Shown here: positions 7,301 to 13,282 of the stretch, piece by piece
How the letters are laid out: every line of letters begins with the position of its first letter
Numbering within the stretch: position 1 is the first letter of the stretch
Translations under genes and position numbers: made by a program
DNA from: CAYRXE01 sp964428205
GTDB lineage: Bacteria > Patescibacteriota > Gracilibacteria > Peribacterales > Peribacteraceae
Direction of reading: 5' to 3'
NCBI GenBank assembly: GCA_964428205.1
Contig: CAYRXE010000021.1
Span: forward strand, 1 to 17,255
DNA: 17,255 nt
The notes under the pieces: generated by a model
What the model saw: only the letters and a program-made list of their open reading frames with translations
The model's database searches: none
What the model was told of the DNA's origin: nothing

Positions 7301-7567
7301 CGGGAGCGTAAGTAAGAGGAGCACGATGTACGCGATGCCCAATCCCACTGCCCACATTCCTGCGCGCGTGAGGAACTTCTTCCAGCCGAGCTGGTTCTTC
7401 TTTGCTTCTAGCCATCGAAACCCAAGTACGGGTACACGCACGATGGCTGCGAGAACGGCGCCTATTTTTCCAGATGCCTGTGGTCGGTTCCTTCGAAGGG
7501 GATTGAAGGGTGGCTCATTCTTATTCCAACCTTGACCCAGGGAGCGGCGGGAAAATCCTTCGGACAT
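4376..7567 (-). CDS. Class A penicillin-binding protein (PBP1A type) with C-terminal Ig-like domains
   Basis: A 1063-residue bifunctional peptidoglycan synthase. A basic cytoplasmic N-terminus leads to a membrane helix at about residues 68-88. The GT51 glycosyltransferase domain follows, with catalytic Glu142 in IEDERYY and conserved GGASTLTRQLARN, RKLKELILGCQLE and PFGSAYGVEEASKRFFGKS. The transpeptidase domain has SxxK at Ser461-Lys464, SxN at Ser514-Asn516 and KTG at 657-659. After it come a cysteine-containing linker and two Ig-like domains (about 877-967 and 974-1063; the second resembles bacterial Ig modules). Usual PBP1A is 700-850 residues, so the Ig tail explains the extra length. 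In the first GT51 motif the usual HxG after EDxxFY is replaced (YYTRGCLD). Cys664 and Cys679 bracket an insertion after KTG. It polymerises and crosslinks glycan strands outside the membrane. Confidence 0.95.
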   Translation of the reverse strand: MSEGFSRRSLGQGWNKNEPPFNPLRRNRPQASGKIGAVLAAIVRVPVLGFRWLEAKKNQLGWKKFLTRAGMWAVGLGIAYIVLLLLTLPNINDPTQLRANLSTVIVDRNGTELYRLFSEEDRTIVPKEGITDDMRHAIVAIEDERYYTRGCLDTRALLRAVLFFGKSGGASTLTRQLARNALGLQRQNVITRKLKELILGCQLESKYSKDELLDMYLNWIPFGSAYGVEEASKRFFGKSAKDLTLAESAVLASLPQSPTYYNPYGKHSRTTVTENVIADIASGKIQTSDDIADEDFQIGLLGAKVGTGKTFVYIGGRTDQVLRNMRNQEYITEEEEARALAELEKIEFKKFRESIRAPHFVLWVREQVEEILGQEDQKGILEQGGLIIETTLDWDLQQEAEKAVAKYADTAAKVYEAHNIALVSMDPKSREILAYVGNTDYADEVADGKVDMAQAPRQPGSSFKPFSYAAAFLQGYSPATPLYDVQTTFGSDIPSNFDGGYWGLTSARKALGASRNIPAIKAFFLGGGEDAVLDLAAKMGVPTPRDYRAKARETNKEFGYGWPLAIGAAEAPLVEMVNAYATFADEGMTKPVISIRKITTNKGAILFQAEPAEDTETQALDARVAYQITSVLSDVSARPGEYWQQTLSVPGTQAAAKTGTSNKCMDKDGDRKSGDSAVCQKRLPSDLWTMGYTPTLATGVWVGNAKSTPLASKAESLTLAAPIWKMYMAAAVKVQKPSITTFSVPDGVVQPQISALSGELPTECTPVSARTADVFLRERAPSREDPACVKLLVDKVTGLLASDACPVDAQEEMSFLVPTSIAAQRWPLWEQGVQAWAKKMRAMGSGALMGGSGSAKLPLPLAPDTKCDPSLTPGRLVKPTLTITSPSEGGTVTYPAFRPKLSLSVGSTVRELIYVVDGKEIAHEMTSDVRTPIRVPRSISKEGRHTLTVTVVDQYYNKATDEVSFEFGEDTGLPDVRLDAPESGAKFKTTDTLVMKATASDNEGEITYVEFYLGDTLLARRAKAPYELSFPLTDVPPGEHSVRAIATDASDKAGSDEVMIIVE

Positions 7568-7668
7568 AAAAATAGCTTACAGCTGATAGCCCAGAGCTAA
7601 TAGCCTGAAGAAGATTTTTTTAGAATGTATCACACGGTAAAATCAAGCAACTTGTCCCGCTAATTCCC
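7568..7668. other. Divergent intergenic region with short repeats
   Basis: Between the divergent PBP and pilin-like genes. It contains imperfect repeats of AGCTGATAGC and AGCTAATAGC (7580-7605) and a T-run. For the PBP gene the minus strand has TAAGCT six bases before the ATG, a poor -10 match, so the PBP promoter is uncertain. Confidence 0.35.
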
Positions 7669-7677
7669 TGCTATAAT
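7669..7677 (+). promoter_or_regulatory. Extended -10 promoter (TGnTATAAT)
   Basis: TGCTATAAT, a perfect extended -10 element, with the ATG at 7685 seven bases after it. There is no Shine-Dalgarno, so the mRNA is probably leaderless. This spacing argues for ATG 7685 rather than the GTG at 7682. Confidence 0.75.
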
Positions 7678-7684
7678 TCCCGTG

Positions 7685-7972
7685 ATGTTCACATTCCTCG
7701 TTACGACGGCACATGCGCAGATGTTCGTGAACACGGGCATCCGTGCCACGTTTCCACAGGTGATGAGTCGCATTGTGGGCTGGCTCGCAACGAGCGGTGT
7801 GGCTGTGTGCGCAGCGCTCTTCTTAATAGGGGCCTTCATGATGGTGTTCAATGCTCGCTCTCCCGACAAGGCCGCACAGGGCAAAGACATCATGATTCAG
7901 TCGATGATCGGCCTCTTTGTCATTCTCGGGGCGTATGGAATATTGAGGACGGTGTTTTATGTGCTTATCTAG
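7685..7972 (+). CDS. T4SS-pilin-like (TrbC/VirB2-type) small membrane protein
   Basis: A 95-residue protein with a short signal-like N-terminus (MFTFLVTTAHAQ), a hydrophobic helix near residues 29-52 (IVGWLATSGVAVCAALFLIGAFMMVF), a short polar loop containing ARSPDKAAQGKDIM, and a second helix near 70-95 (IGLFVILGAYGILRTVFYVLI). Two helices linked by a loop with a (N/S)PDK-type motif are typical of the small VirB2/TrbC-like pilin family abundant in Patescibacteria. Such proteins may form pili or a secretion-related membrane element; the function here is inferred from architecture only. No other type IV secretion genes are in the window. It has its own extended -10 promoter. Confidence 0.75.
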   Translation: MFTFLVTTAHAQMFVNTGIRATFPQVMSRIVGWLATSGVAVCAALFLIGAFMMVFNARSPDKAAQGKDIMIQSMIGLFVILGAYGILRTVFYVLI

Positions 7973-7975
7973 AAG

Positions 7976-8034
7976 GGGAATGAAGGGAATGAGGGCAATC
8001 AAGAATTTGCCATGTCCTTATTCCCTTCATTGCC
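7976..8034. repeat. Long inverted repeat after the pilin-like gene
   Basis: The 19-nt arm at 7976-7994 pairs with 8016-8034 at 18 of 19 positions (one G-G mismatch, one G-T wobble) around a 21-nt loop. The core is AATGAAGGGAAT. It begins four bases after the pilin-like stop. No clear T-run follows, so it may be a 3' stabilising stem or a small repetitive element rather than a classical terminator. Confidence 0.7.
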
Positions 8035-8086
8035 TTCAATGCCTTCTCAAATATTCAAGAATTTACTAAATATCAGGCCATCCCTC

Positions 8087-8095
8087 TGCTACCAT
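8087..8095 (+). promoter_or_regulatory. Extended -10 promoter (TGnTACCAT)
   Basis: TGCTACCAT with the TPR gene ATG (8104) eight bases after it and no Shine-Dalgarno. It has the same layout as the pilin-like gene promoter. Confidence 0.6.
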
Positions 8096-8103
8096 CTAAA
8101 GCT

Positions 8104-8706
8104 ATGCACCTACAAGACGATTCCATGGATGATCGCACGCTGGAGCTCTTGGAACAGGCAGAGCAACTAAAGATGAACGGCAAGTACCACGAAGCCATTA
8201 CGATCCTTGAGGAGATCCTTCTTACCGATCCCGAGAATGTCGCCGCACTGGAGGAAATCGCCGACAACGAACTGAGTCTTGGTCGCTACGAGCGTGCCGA
8301 GGTTGCTGCCTCCCAAGCCGTTGCTTTCGACGACAGCAGTTATACCGCCGAGTACATCCTTGGGTTCCTCCGCTCACGTGAAGCACAGTGGAAGAACGCC
8401 GTCGCACACTTGCGCTCAAGCAATCAACTCAAGCCCAACAACGCCGAGATCCTCCGCTGCCTGGGTTGGGCACTCTTCAATGGGGGAGAGCATGCACAGG
8501 GAGTCGTCACACTCGAACGCGCACTCAACTTGGATCCCGATAGCACACTCACGCTCTGCGACCTTGGTGTGGCGTACTTGGAACTAAAGCAATACAGCAA
8601 AGCACGTGCTTTGTTTGAGCGTGCGTTGGATCTTGATCCTAAGAGCGCACGCGCACAGGAGTGCCTCCAAGCGGTGGAGCGACTTCTCAAAGTTGCCAAG
8701 AAATGA
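8104..8706 (+). CDS. Tetratricopeptide repeat protein
   Basis: A 200-residue protein made of five consecutive 34-residue TPR units (about 12-45, 46-79, 80-113, 114-147, 148-181) and a final capping helix. Repeat features are clear: GKYHEAITILEEILLTDPEN, GRYERAEVAASQAV, LGVAYLELKQYSKARALFERALDLDPKS. TPRs form a helical scaffold for protein binding; the partner is unknown. There is no signal peptide or membrane segment, so it is probably cytoplasmic. An in-frame Met8 could also be a start, but ATG 8104 sits eight bases after an extended -10 box. It is followed 53 bases later by ftsX on the same strand. Confidence 0.9.
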   Translation: MHLQDDSMDDRTLELLEQAEQLKMNGKYHEAITILEEILLTDPENVAALEEIADNELSLGRYERAEVAASQAVAFDDSSYTAEYILGFLRSREAQWKNAVAHLRSSNQLKPNNAEILRCLGWALFNGGEHAQGVVTLERALNLDPDSTLTLCDLGVAYLELKQYSKARALFERALDLDPKSARAQECLQAVERLLKVAKK

Positions 8707-8744
8707 ACTGCGTGTCTGGCAGCTACCATCCGTAGGACATCCGT

Positions 8745-8750
8745 TATACA
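8745..8750 (+). promoter_or_regulatory. -10 box of ftsX, leaderless arrangement
   Basis: TATACA ends nine bases before the ftsX ATG (8760). No Shine-Dalgarno and no good -35 are seen. Readthrough from the TPR gene is also possible. Confidence 0.4.
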
Positions 8751-8759
8751 CTGAGCGCC

Positions 8760-9695
8760 ATGTCTCAGTCGTTTTTACCGCCTGCAGTCAGACATGGGTT
8801 ACGCATGCTTCGCCGTGATCACAGTTACGGTGCCCTGCTTGCAACGCTCACAGGCACACTCTTCCTCTTCCACCTCCTCGGTTTGGTGGCTCTTGGAGTA
8901 TCCGGTGCTGAGAAATCACTCGCGTCCTTTACAGACGTTCGCGTGTCGATGTCGGCCTCTGCAACGGATGATCAAATTCAAAACTTTTTGAGCACACTTA
9001 AGAATCAGCCTTTCGCATCCGAGACCACCTACGTCACGCGCGACCAGGCATTCGAAGCGCAGCGCCAGGCTGACCCAAGTCTCACACAGCTCATTGAGCG
9101 TGCGCAGCTGGGAAACCCCTTTCGCGATACCGTGGCGATTCGCCTTACCGAAGGCGCCAGCCTGGATTCGCTTCAGTCCTTCTTGCGTAACTCCGAATGG
9201 GCAGGCGTTGTCGATCTCGCCTCCCTCTCGACGGTTGCAAGCCAGGAAACACGTACATCCGAACTCCTCGCTGGTGCACGCGCCATTCGATTCCTGAGTG
9301 TCCTCCTGCTCTTCCTCGCCCTTGGTGTAACGGTCTTCGCACTCATCATGTCGTTTGATGCACGCGCAGAATTGCGCGCAGAAGAAGTGACGGTGAGTCG
9401 CTTGCTTGGCGCACGTCCGTCCGAAGTCCTCCTTCCATTCGTTACCGAGGCAACAGTTCTGCTCCTCCTCGCAAGCCTCCTGAGTGGTCTCGTGCTTGCC
9501 ATCACCATCACGATTCTCCCATTGCTCTTCCCGGCTCTCCTTACGGGCAGCCTCGCAGAGTTGTGGCAGGCTGCTCTGAGCGCACTCCTCGTTATTGCCC
9601 CGATTGCGGCTCTTTTGCACATTGTGCTCGCTCCCATCATTGCGTGGGTGGGCGTGCGCATGGGCGTGAGGTTGCCGGCTCTTTCCCTCGCGTAA
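8760..9695 (+). CDS. ftsX: Cell division protein FtsX (ABC-transporter-like permease)
   Basis: A 311-residue protein with the FtsX layout: cytoplasmic N-terminus with RHGLRMLRRD, a first membrane helix at about 25-48, an extracellular domain (about 50-172, containing the TYVTRDQAFEAQR-like segment and NPFRDTVAIRL), then three membrane helices near 174-198, 222-255 and 268-298 with the conserved cytoplasmic loop after the second helix (RAEEVTVSRLLGARPSEVLLPF). FtsX works with the ATPase FtsE to control peptidoglycan hydrolases at the septum. FtsE is not adjacent, which is unusual since ftsE normally precedes ftsX. recO begins three bases after its stop, so the two form an operon. Confidence 0.9.
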   Translation: MSQSFLPPAVRHGLRMLRRDHSYGALLATLTGTLFLFHLLGLVALGVSGAEKSLASFTDVRVSMSASATDDQIQNFLSTLKNQPFASETTYVTRDQAFEAQRQADPSLTQLIERAQLGNPFRDTVAIRLTEGASLDSLQSFLRNSEWAGVVDLASLSTVASQETRTSELLAGARAIRFLSVLLLFLALGVTVFALIMSFDARAELRAEEVTVSRLLGARPSEVLLPFVTEATVLLLLASLLSGLVLAITITILPLLFPALLTGSLAELWQAALSALLVIAPIAALLHIVLAPIIAWVGVRMGVRLPALSLA

Positions 9696-9698
9696 GCC

Positions 9699-10334
9699 AT
9701 GGCACGTCGTGAGCAACTCTCTGCGATTGTGCTCCGTAGTTTTGACGTGGGTGATGCCGATAGGTTTTGCATTTTCCTCACGCGTGAACACGGACGCATC
9801 GCTGCACGCGCGAAGGCCGTACGCAAAACAGGAAGCCGCATGGGTGGATCCCTGCTTCCATTCCATCGCATTGTTCTCGACCTCACCGAGTCCTCCACAG
9901 GATTCATTGTCACAGGTGCACAACTTGCTCGTGGGTTCTCTCCTACATCCGACATCCGTTCGTTTGCCGCTGCGCATGAGGCATCGGAATTACTTATGAA
10001 CCTGCTCCAGGATGAAGATCCTCTCCCAGAAGTGTTCGATGCCTTTGAGGCCTTCTTGGCAGATCATCTCCAGGCTCCAGAAGCTGCGTATCAGGCTTTC
10101 ACGTTTCATCTTCTCTATCTCCTCGGCTTTTTGCCAGAGTTGGAGAATGTGAGTGCATTTGGTGTATGCGGCGAAGAAGAACAGACATTCATCGCTGCCG
10201 CTATTCAAGGAGAATGCCTAGAGTCCAGTCTTCCTACACTCAAAAACGTGCGCGTGATTGCCACGACATTACTTTCGGAACACATCACGAATCCCATGAG
10301 GTCACCGGAAATCGCACATGTGTTGAGCATCTGA
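9699..10334 (+). CDS. recO: DNA repair protein RecO
   Basis: A 211-residue RecO. The N-terminal OB fold is recognisable: SAIVLRSFDVGDADRFCIFLTREHGRIAARAKAVRKTGSRMGG-like sequence over residues 8-50, followed by LLPFHRIVLDL and a helical C-terminal domain (SFAAAHEASELLMNLL, AYQAFTFHLLYLLGFLPELENC-like, here ELENVSAFGVCG). RecO loads RecA on SSB-coated single strands with RecR. The cysteine cluster of some RecO proteins is reduced to one or two cysteines, so zinc binding is unlikely. It starts three bases after the ftsX stop with no Shine-Dalgarno, implying coupled translation. Confidence 0.9.
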   Translation: MARREQLSAIVLRSFDVGDADRFCIFLTREHGRIAARAKAVRKTGSRMGGSLLPFHRIVLDLTESSTGFIVTGAQLARGFSPTSDIRSFAAAHEASELLMNLLQDEDPLPEVFDAFEAFLADHLQAPEAAYQAFTFHLLYLLGFLPELENVSAFGVCGEEEQTFIAAAIQGECLESSLPTLKNVRVIATTLLSEHITNPMRSPEIAHVLSI

Positions 10335-10691
10335 TGCTTACTTTCTTTTGTCTGCCCGACAAAAGAAAGATAACAAAGAAAAGCGCACCGCGCGCCAAAA
10401 CCCCTCCGCACCGCCCTGTCATTTCGTCGTCGGGTCCTCCAAGGCTTCGGACCCTCCTNNNNNNNNNNNNNNNNNNNNNNNNNNNNNNNNNNNNNNNNNN
10501 NNNNNNNNNNNNNNNNNNNNNNNNNNNNNNNNNNNNNNNNNNNNNNNNNNNNNNNNNNCTCCGCACCGCCCTGTCATTTCGTCGTCGGGTCCTCCAAGGC
10601 TTCGGACCCTCCTCCTCATGCGATCTTTTTGCTCCGCAAAAAGAACAGGGCTACCCCTTCACCCCCCGTGGCGCGCGGGAACCCCCAGTGT
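10335..10691. repeat. Palindromic, repeat-like intergenic element containing an assembly gap
   Basis: After the recO stop there is a perfect 12-bp stem, CTTTCTTTTGTC (10341-10352) with GACAAAAGAAAG (10358-10369), then AACAAAGAAAAGCGCACC. Palindromes of this TTTCTTTTG/CAAAAGAAA plus CAAAGAAAAG type recur between genes in many bacteria. The rest contains GGGTCC/GGACCC, a TCTTTTTGC/GCAAAAAGA hairpin (10624-10644) and a 10-bp inverted repeat CCGCGCGCCA/TGGCGCGCGG (10388-10397/10669-10678). Collapsing the duplicated flanks leaves about 200 nt. It probably also terminates recO and the convergent vanW-like gene. Multi-copy status cannot be tested here. Confidence 0.55.
10459..10558. other. Assembly gap (100 N) with duplicated 55-nt flanks
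   Basis: As at the first gap, the 55 nt before the Ns (10404-10458) equal the 55 nt after (10559-10613). It is an unmerged contig overlap, here inside a repeat-like element. Confidence 0.93.
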
Positions 10692-11942
10692 TTAGGGCGT
10701 TGTTGGCGCGGCAGGCGCTGAGGTTGCACCCACGAGATAGAACAACGAGCGAGCTTGATAGTGTGAGTACACGGGCTCGACCTTTGTAGTGCCTGTGCCG
10801 GACTCGGTAATGCGGTACCAGGCAGTCTTCATGCCCGGGACTTTGTCGCCCACTTTCTTTTTCTCTCCAGGTGCCAGGTCAGTGGAGACCTCGATCCTGT
10901 CTGGTGGGATGCCGGTCTTATCCCACACAAATGGGCCGTAGACGAGGCTCTTGCGATTATCTTTGGTGCCGTAGTAAATGAAGAACGCGAGGTCGCCTTC
11001 GGTGTGCGTTTGCATCAGCAGCGCTCCCGGGCTGTCATTCCTAAACTTTAAGTCTGCACTGCCCGGATACACCGTCGCATCTGTTCCCTGTGGTGCGTAG
11101 TGGTTCACGGCGAAGCTGTGGTTACGACGATCGGTAATGGGGAAGCCTGCTTCCCACACGCCGCGGTATGCAGTCGAGCTTACTTGGCAGAGGCCGCCGC
11201 CGTAGTCGGGCTCCACACGATCACCTTTGATCACAAGTTCCTTCCAGTAACCGGTTGATGCACCCACAGGCCCGAGTGTTTGGACAAAGGAGAAGATGGT
11301 GTCTTTGGGAACAATGTGGCCGTTGAACTTCGCCATACCTACCGCAATGTTGTGGCGACGTGCGTTAGGGGAGTTACTAAAGTCAGATTCTCCCAGGGCA
11401 ACGACTTCGCGAATGCCCATCTCTACCAAGCCGGGGTCCGTGACGGTGACCGATGGCTGCGTGACAACGACGGGGATGGAGACGGTGGGAATATCCTGGT
11501 CCAAAGCATTCACCGTTACCTCTGTGAGAATCTCGGTATCCACATCGCGTCCCGGCATACCAGCACCCTGGAACGTTACTTTGCCTTTTTCGTCCCTTCC
11601 GATCACGACACTGCCTGCTTTGCGGCTGATGTTTGCGACAACCAAGCGATCCAAGTCACGAGCAATAGCAGCCTTGTTCCATGTGACAGCACTCGTGCGC
11701 GTGAGTCCGTTTGGGATGTCAGGAAGATCATCACCATCAACCAGGAGCTGTTCAGGTGGAACAATCACGTGACCGTCCATGACCCACTGCTCACTCTTAC
11801 CTGTCCAATCCGGAAAGTTTTTTACTGCGAGCGTGAAGAGATGATGTTGATACTGAAACGTGATGGTTGCCGGCGCGGCGCTCGCCAAACCGGGAGCCAA
11901 GAAGGGGAGTGTGAAGCCGATGGTCCAGAGCAGACGTTTCAC
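10692..11942 (-). CDS. VanW-family secreted protein
   Basis: A 416-residue exported protein. A signal peptide covers residues 1-22 (MKRLLWTIGFTLPFLAPGLASA). A region at about 75-165 resembles the peptidoglycan-binding domain that usually precedes VanW (GRDEKGKVTFQGAGMPGRDVDTEILTE-like). The VanW domain spans about 195-320 with YGGGLCQVSSTAYRGVWEAGF, RRNHSFAV, YAPQGTDATV and LKFRNDSPG. The family is named after a gene in vancomycin-resistance clusters; its biochemical role is unsettled and probably cell-wall associated, and presence here does not imply resistance. The start is GTG, since the nearby ATG runs into a stop. It follows the RNase H gene by 39 bases on the same strand, so the two may be cotranscribed. 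Confidence 0.9.
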   Translation of the reverse strand: MKRLLWTIGFTLPFLAPGLASAAPATITFQYQHHLFTLAVKNFPDWTGKSEQWVMDGHVIVPPEQLLVDGDDLPDIPNGLTRTSAVTWNKAAIARDLDRLVVANISRKAGSVVIGRDEKGKVTFQGAGMPGRDVDTEILTEVTVNALDQDIPTVSIPVVVTQPSVTVTDPGLVEMGIREVVALGESDFSNSPNARRHNIAVGMAKFNGHIVPKDTIFSFVQTLGPVGASTGYWKELVIKGDRVEPDYGGGLCQVSSTAYRGVWEAGFPITDRRNHSFAVNHYAPQGTDATVYPGSADLKFRNDSPGALLMQTHTEGDLAFFIYYGTKDNRKSLVYGPFVWDKTGIPPDRIEVSTDLAPGEKKKVGDKVPGMKTAWYRITESGTGTTKVEPVYSHYQARSLFYLVGATSAPAAPTTP

Positions 11943-11981
11943 GCTCGCATTCTGCCTGTCTCTTCCGCAATTTCCAAAAAC

Positions 11982-12566
11982 TCACTCCTTAAATTTAAGC
12001 GGCAGGGAGTTCGGAGCGGGCAACTCATCCAGTGCTTGGTTTACGAGGGCATCTGCTCTGTAGTTATCACTCCTCGGAATGTGCTTAAAGACGACGTCGG
12101 GAAGATCATCCGAGAGTCGCTTAATCTCATCAAATAAAGGCTGGAGAGTAGGCATTTTGACGCGATATTCGCCACTCAGCTGCTTTACGATCAGTTCAGA
12201 ATCCATGTGACACACGAGCCTGTTTGGGTGATGCGGAATGGCCAACTCCAATCCCTTAATCAACGCCCGATACTCGGCGACGTTATTGGTCTCGATGCCG
12301 ATTCTCTCCTTGTACTCCTTCACGGTCACTCCGCGCGTGGGGTCTTCCAAAATACAGGCGATGGCAGACTGACCCGGATTGCCGCGCGACCCACCATCAG
12401 TAAACAGGTGGAGCGTGCCACCTACATTCGAAGATCGGGGGACGCTTGAGGTCTCGGTTCCTTCCAAAGATTTTTCGATAATATCCGCTGCAAATTGCTC
12501 GCGTTCTTTAATGCGCGGAAATGTTTCCGCAAGTCGTCGTTCGAGGGCGGCGGGGAGTCTGATCAT
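11982..12566 (-). CDS. RNase HI-like protein with N-terminal extension
   Basis: A 194-residue protein. The RNase H fold starts near residue 51 with LHLFTDGGSRGNPG. The four acidic catalytic residues can be placed at Asp57, Glu98 (NNVAEY), Asp122 (HMDSELIVKQL) and Asp172 (RADALVNQA), with a histidine (His162) before the last. Metal-dependent RNases of this family cut RNA in RNA-DNA hybrids. The spacing before the last Asp is shorter than in E. coli RNase HI, suggesting that the basic handle is absent, as in RnhA-like proteins of many Gram-positive bacteria and archaea. The first 50 residues form a separate helical extension of unknown role. On the minus strand a TAGAAT -10 box lies eight bases before the ATG, so the mRNA is probably leaderless. 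Confidence 0.9.
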   Translation of the reverse strand: MIRLPAALERRLAETFPRIKEREQFAADIIEKSLEGTETSSVPRSSNVGGTLHLFTDGGSRGNPGQSAIACILEDPTRGVTVKEYKERIGIETNNVAEYRALIKGLELAIPHHPNRLVCHMDSELIVKQLSGEYRVKMPTLQPLFDEIKRLSDDLPDVVFKHIPRSDNYRADALVNQALDELPAPNSLPLKFKE

Positions 12567-12574
12567 TAAAAGAG

Positions 12575-12580
12575 ATTCTA
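12575..12580 (-). promoter_or_regulatory. -10 box of the RNase H gene, leaderless arrangement
   Basis: Minus-strand TAGAAT, eight bases before the ATG at 12566. A weak -35 (TTTGCG) sits 16 bases upstream. Confidence 0.5.
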
Positions 12581-12610
12581 CCCGTAAGTCACTAAGCGCA
12601 AAGACTGCTT

Positions 12611-12689
12611 GAATGAAGAATGTAGAATTGAGAATGGATAATTTAAAAGGAATTCCTTGTTTAATTCTTCATTCTACATTTTCAATTCT
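12611..12689. repeat. Nested inverted repeat between two minus-strand genes
   Basis: AATGTAGAAT (12619-12628) pairs perfectly with ATTCTACATT (12671-12680). Pairing continues outward imperfectly (GAATGAA with TTC-ATTC, one bulge) and inward. At the centre is a 12-bp perfect palindrome, AAGGAATTCCTT (12647-12658). The structure begins at the stop codon of the Fe-S protein gene and may form its 3' end, but no T-run follows in the minus direction. Confidence 0.65.
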
Positions 12690-13282
12690 CAATTTTTACA
12701 CCCGCAAGTTTGGCCATCACAAGCGCATCCTTGGTGCTTAGCTTCCGGAAGATCGAGTTTAAAGCGCTCATCACGGTAATCCACGGTCGATCCGCCAATG
12801 CGTTTTAGGGCCAGGAATGGCGCAAAAATCTTCATCTGAGGAACTTCTGCATGCGTACACTCCAGTGCTTCTTCGGGTTTCGATGGTATGAACTCCATAC
12901 AAAAACCACCGGCGCCATCCACGGTCACCATCAACATGTGATCAGTTTTTCCTTCTTGCTCCGCGATCTTCCAAAAACCTTCGGCGGCACTCTTCGTGAT
13001 CGTGAGTGTCTGCGGACGATCGGGTTCTTCGGCGAGTCCGCGGTTCAAGTCATCTACCAACTCCGCGATATCGTCATCGGTGTAGCCATGACTGCGCACG
13101 CCATTGGAAATAGTTTCGAACGCCATGCCGCCGCAGCCCACACAGTGCAGGCCCCACGTTGCGAGGATTTTTTCGGCTCCCGGAAACAAGGCTACGACAT
13201 CGGCAATGGGCATATCTGCATGAATCTGCAGAGAATTTTTCTCGTTTTTTGCCGCCGTTGCCTGTGCGTTTCGTGTTACCAT
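12689..13282 (-). CDS. DUF1858 domain fused to an A-type iron-sulfur carrier (IscA/HesB-like)
   Basis: A 197-residue fusion. Residues 19-82 form a DUF1858-type domain (MPIADVVALFPGAEKIL, WGLHCVGCGGMAFETI) with Cys47-x2-Cys50, as in hybrid-cluster-associated and ScdA-like N-termini. Residues 93-197 look like an A-type Fe-S carrier: LTITKSAAEGF, GGFCMEF and a cysteine-rich end (GCACDGQTCGC). Cys128, Cys193 and Cys195 match the IscA triad in spacing (65 residues between the first two, then CxC). The likely role is holding or delivering Fe-S clusters; this is inferred from the motifs. ATG 13282 is preferred to TTG 13291 because a minus-strand TAGGAT box (13291-13296) lies eight bases upstream of it. 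Its ATG overlaps that of the divergent protease. Confidence 0.8.
   Translation of the reverse strand: MVTRNAQATAAKNEKNSLQIHADMPIADVVALFPGAEKILATWGLHCVGCGGMAFETISNGVRSHGYTDDDIAELVDDLNRGLAEEPDRPQTLTITKSAAEGFWKIAEQEGKTDHMLMVTVDGAGGFCMEFIPSKPEEALECTHAEVPQMKIFAPFLALKRIGGSTVDYRDERFKLDLPEAKHQGCACDGQTCGCKN

Noticed and set aside
8916..9977. A 353-residue minus-strand open frame opposite ftsX and recO.
   Set aside because: Rich in Cys, Glu and Arg with no domain; ftsX and recO on the plus strand explain the sequence.
10692..11942. A vancomycin-resistance gene.
   Set aside because: VanW-family proteins are common in bacteria without resistance clusters, and no vanHAX or regulatory genes are nearby.
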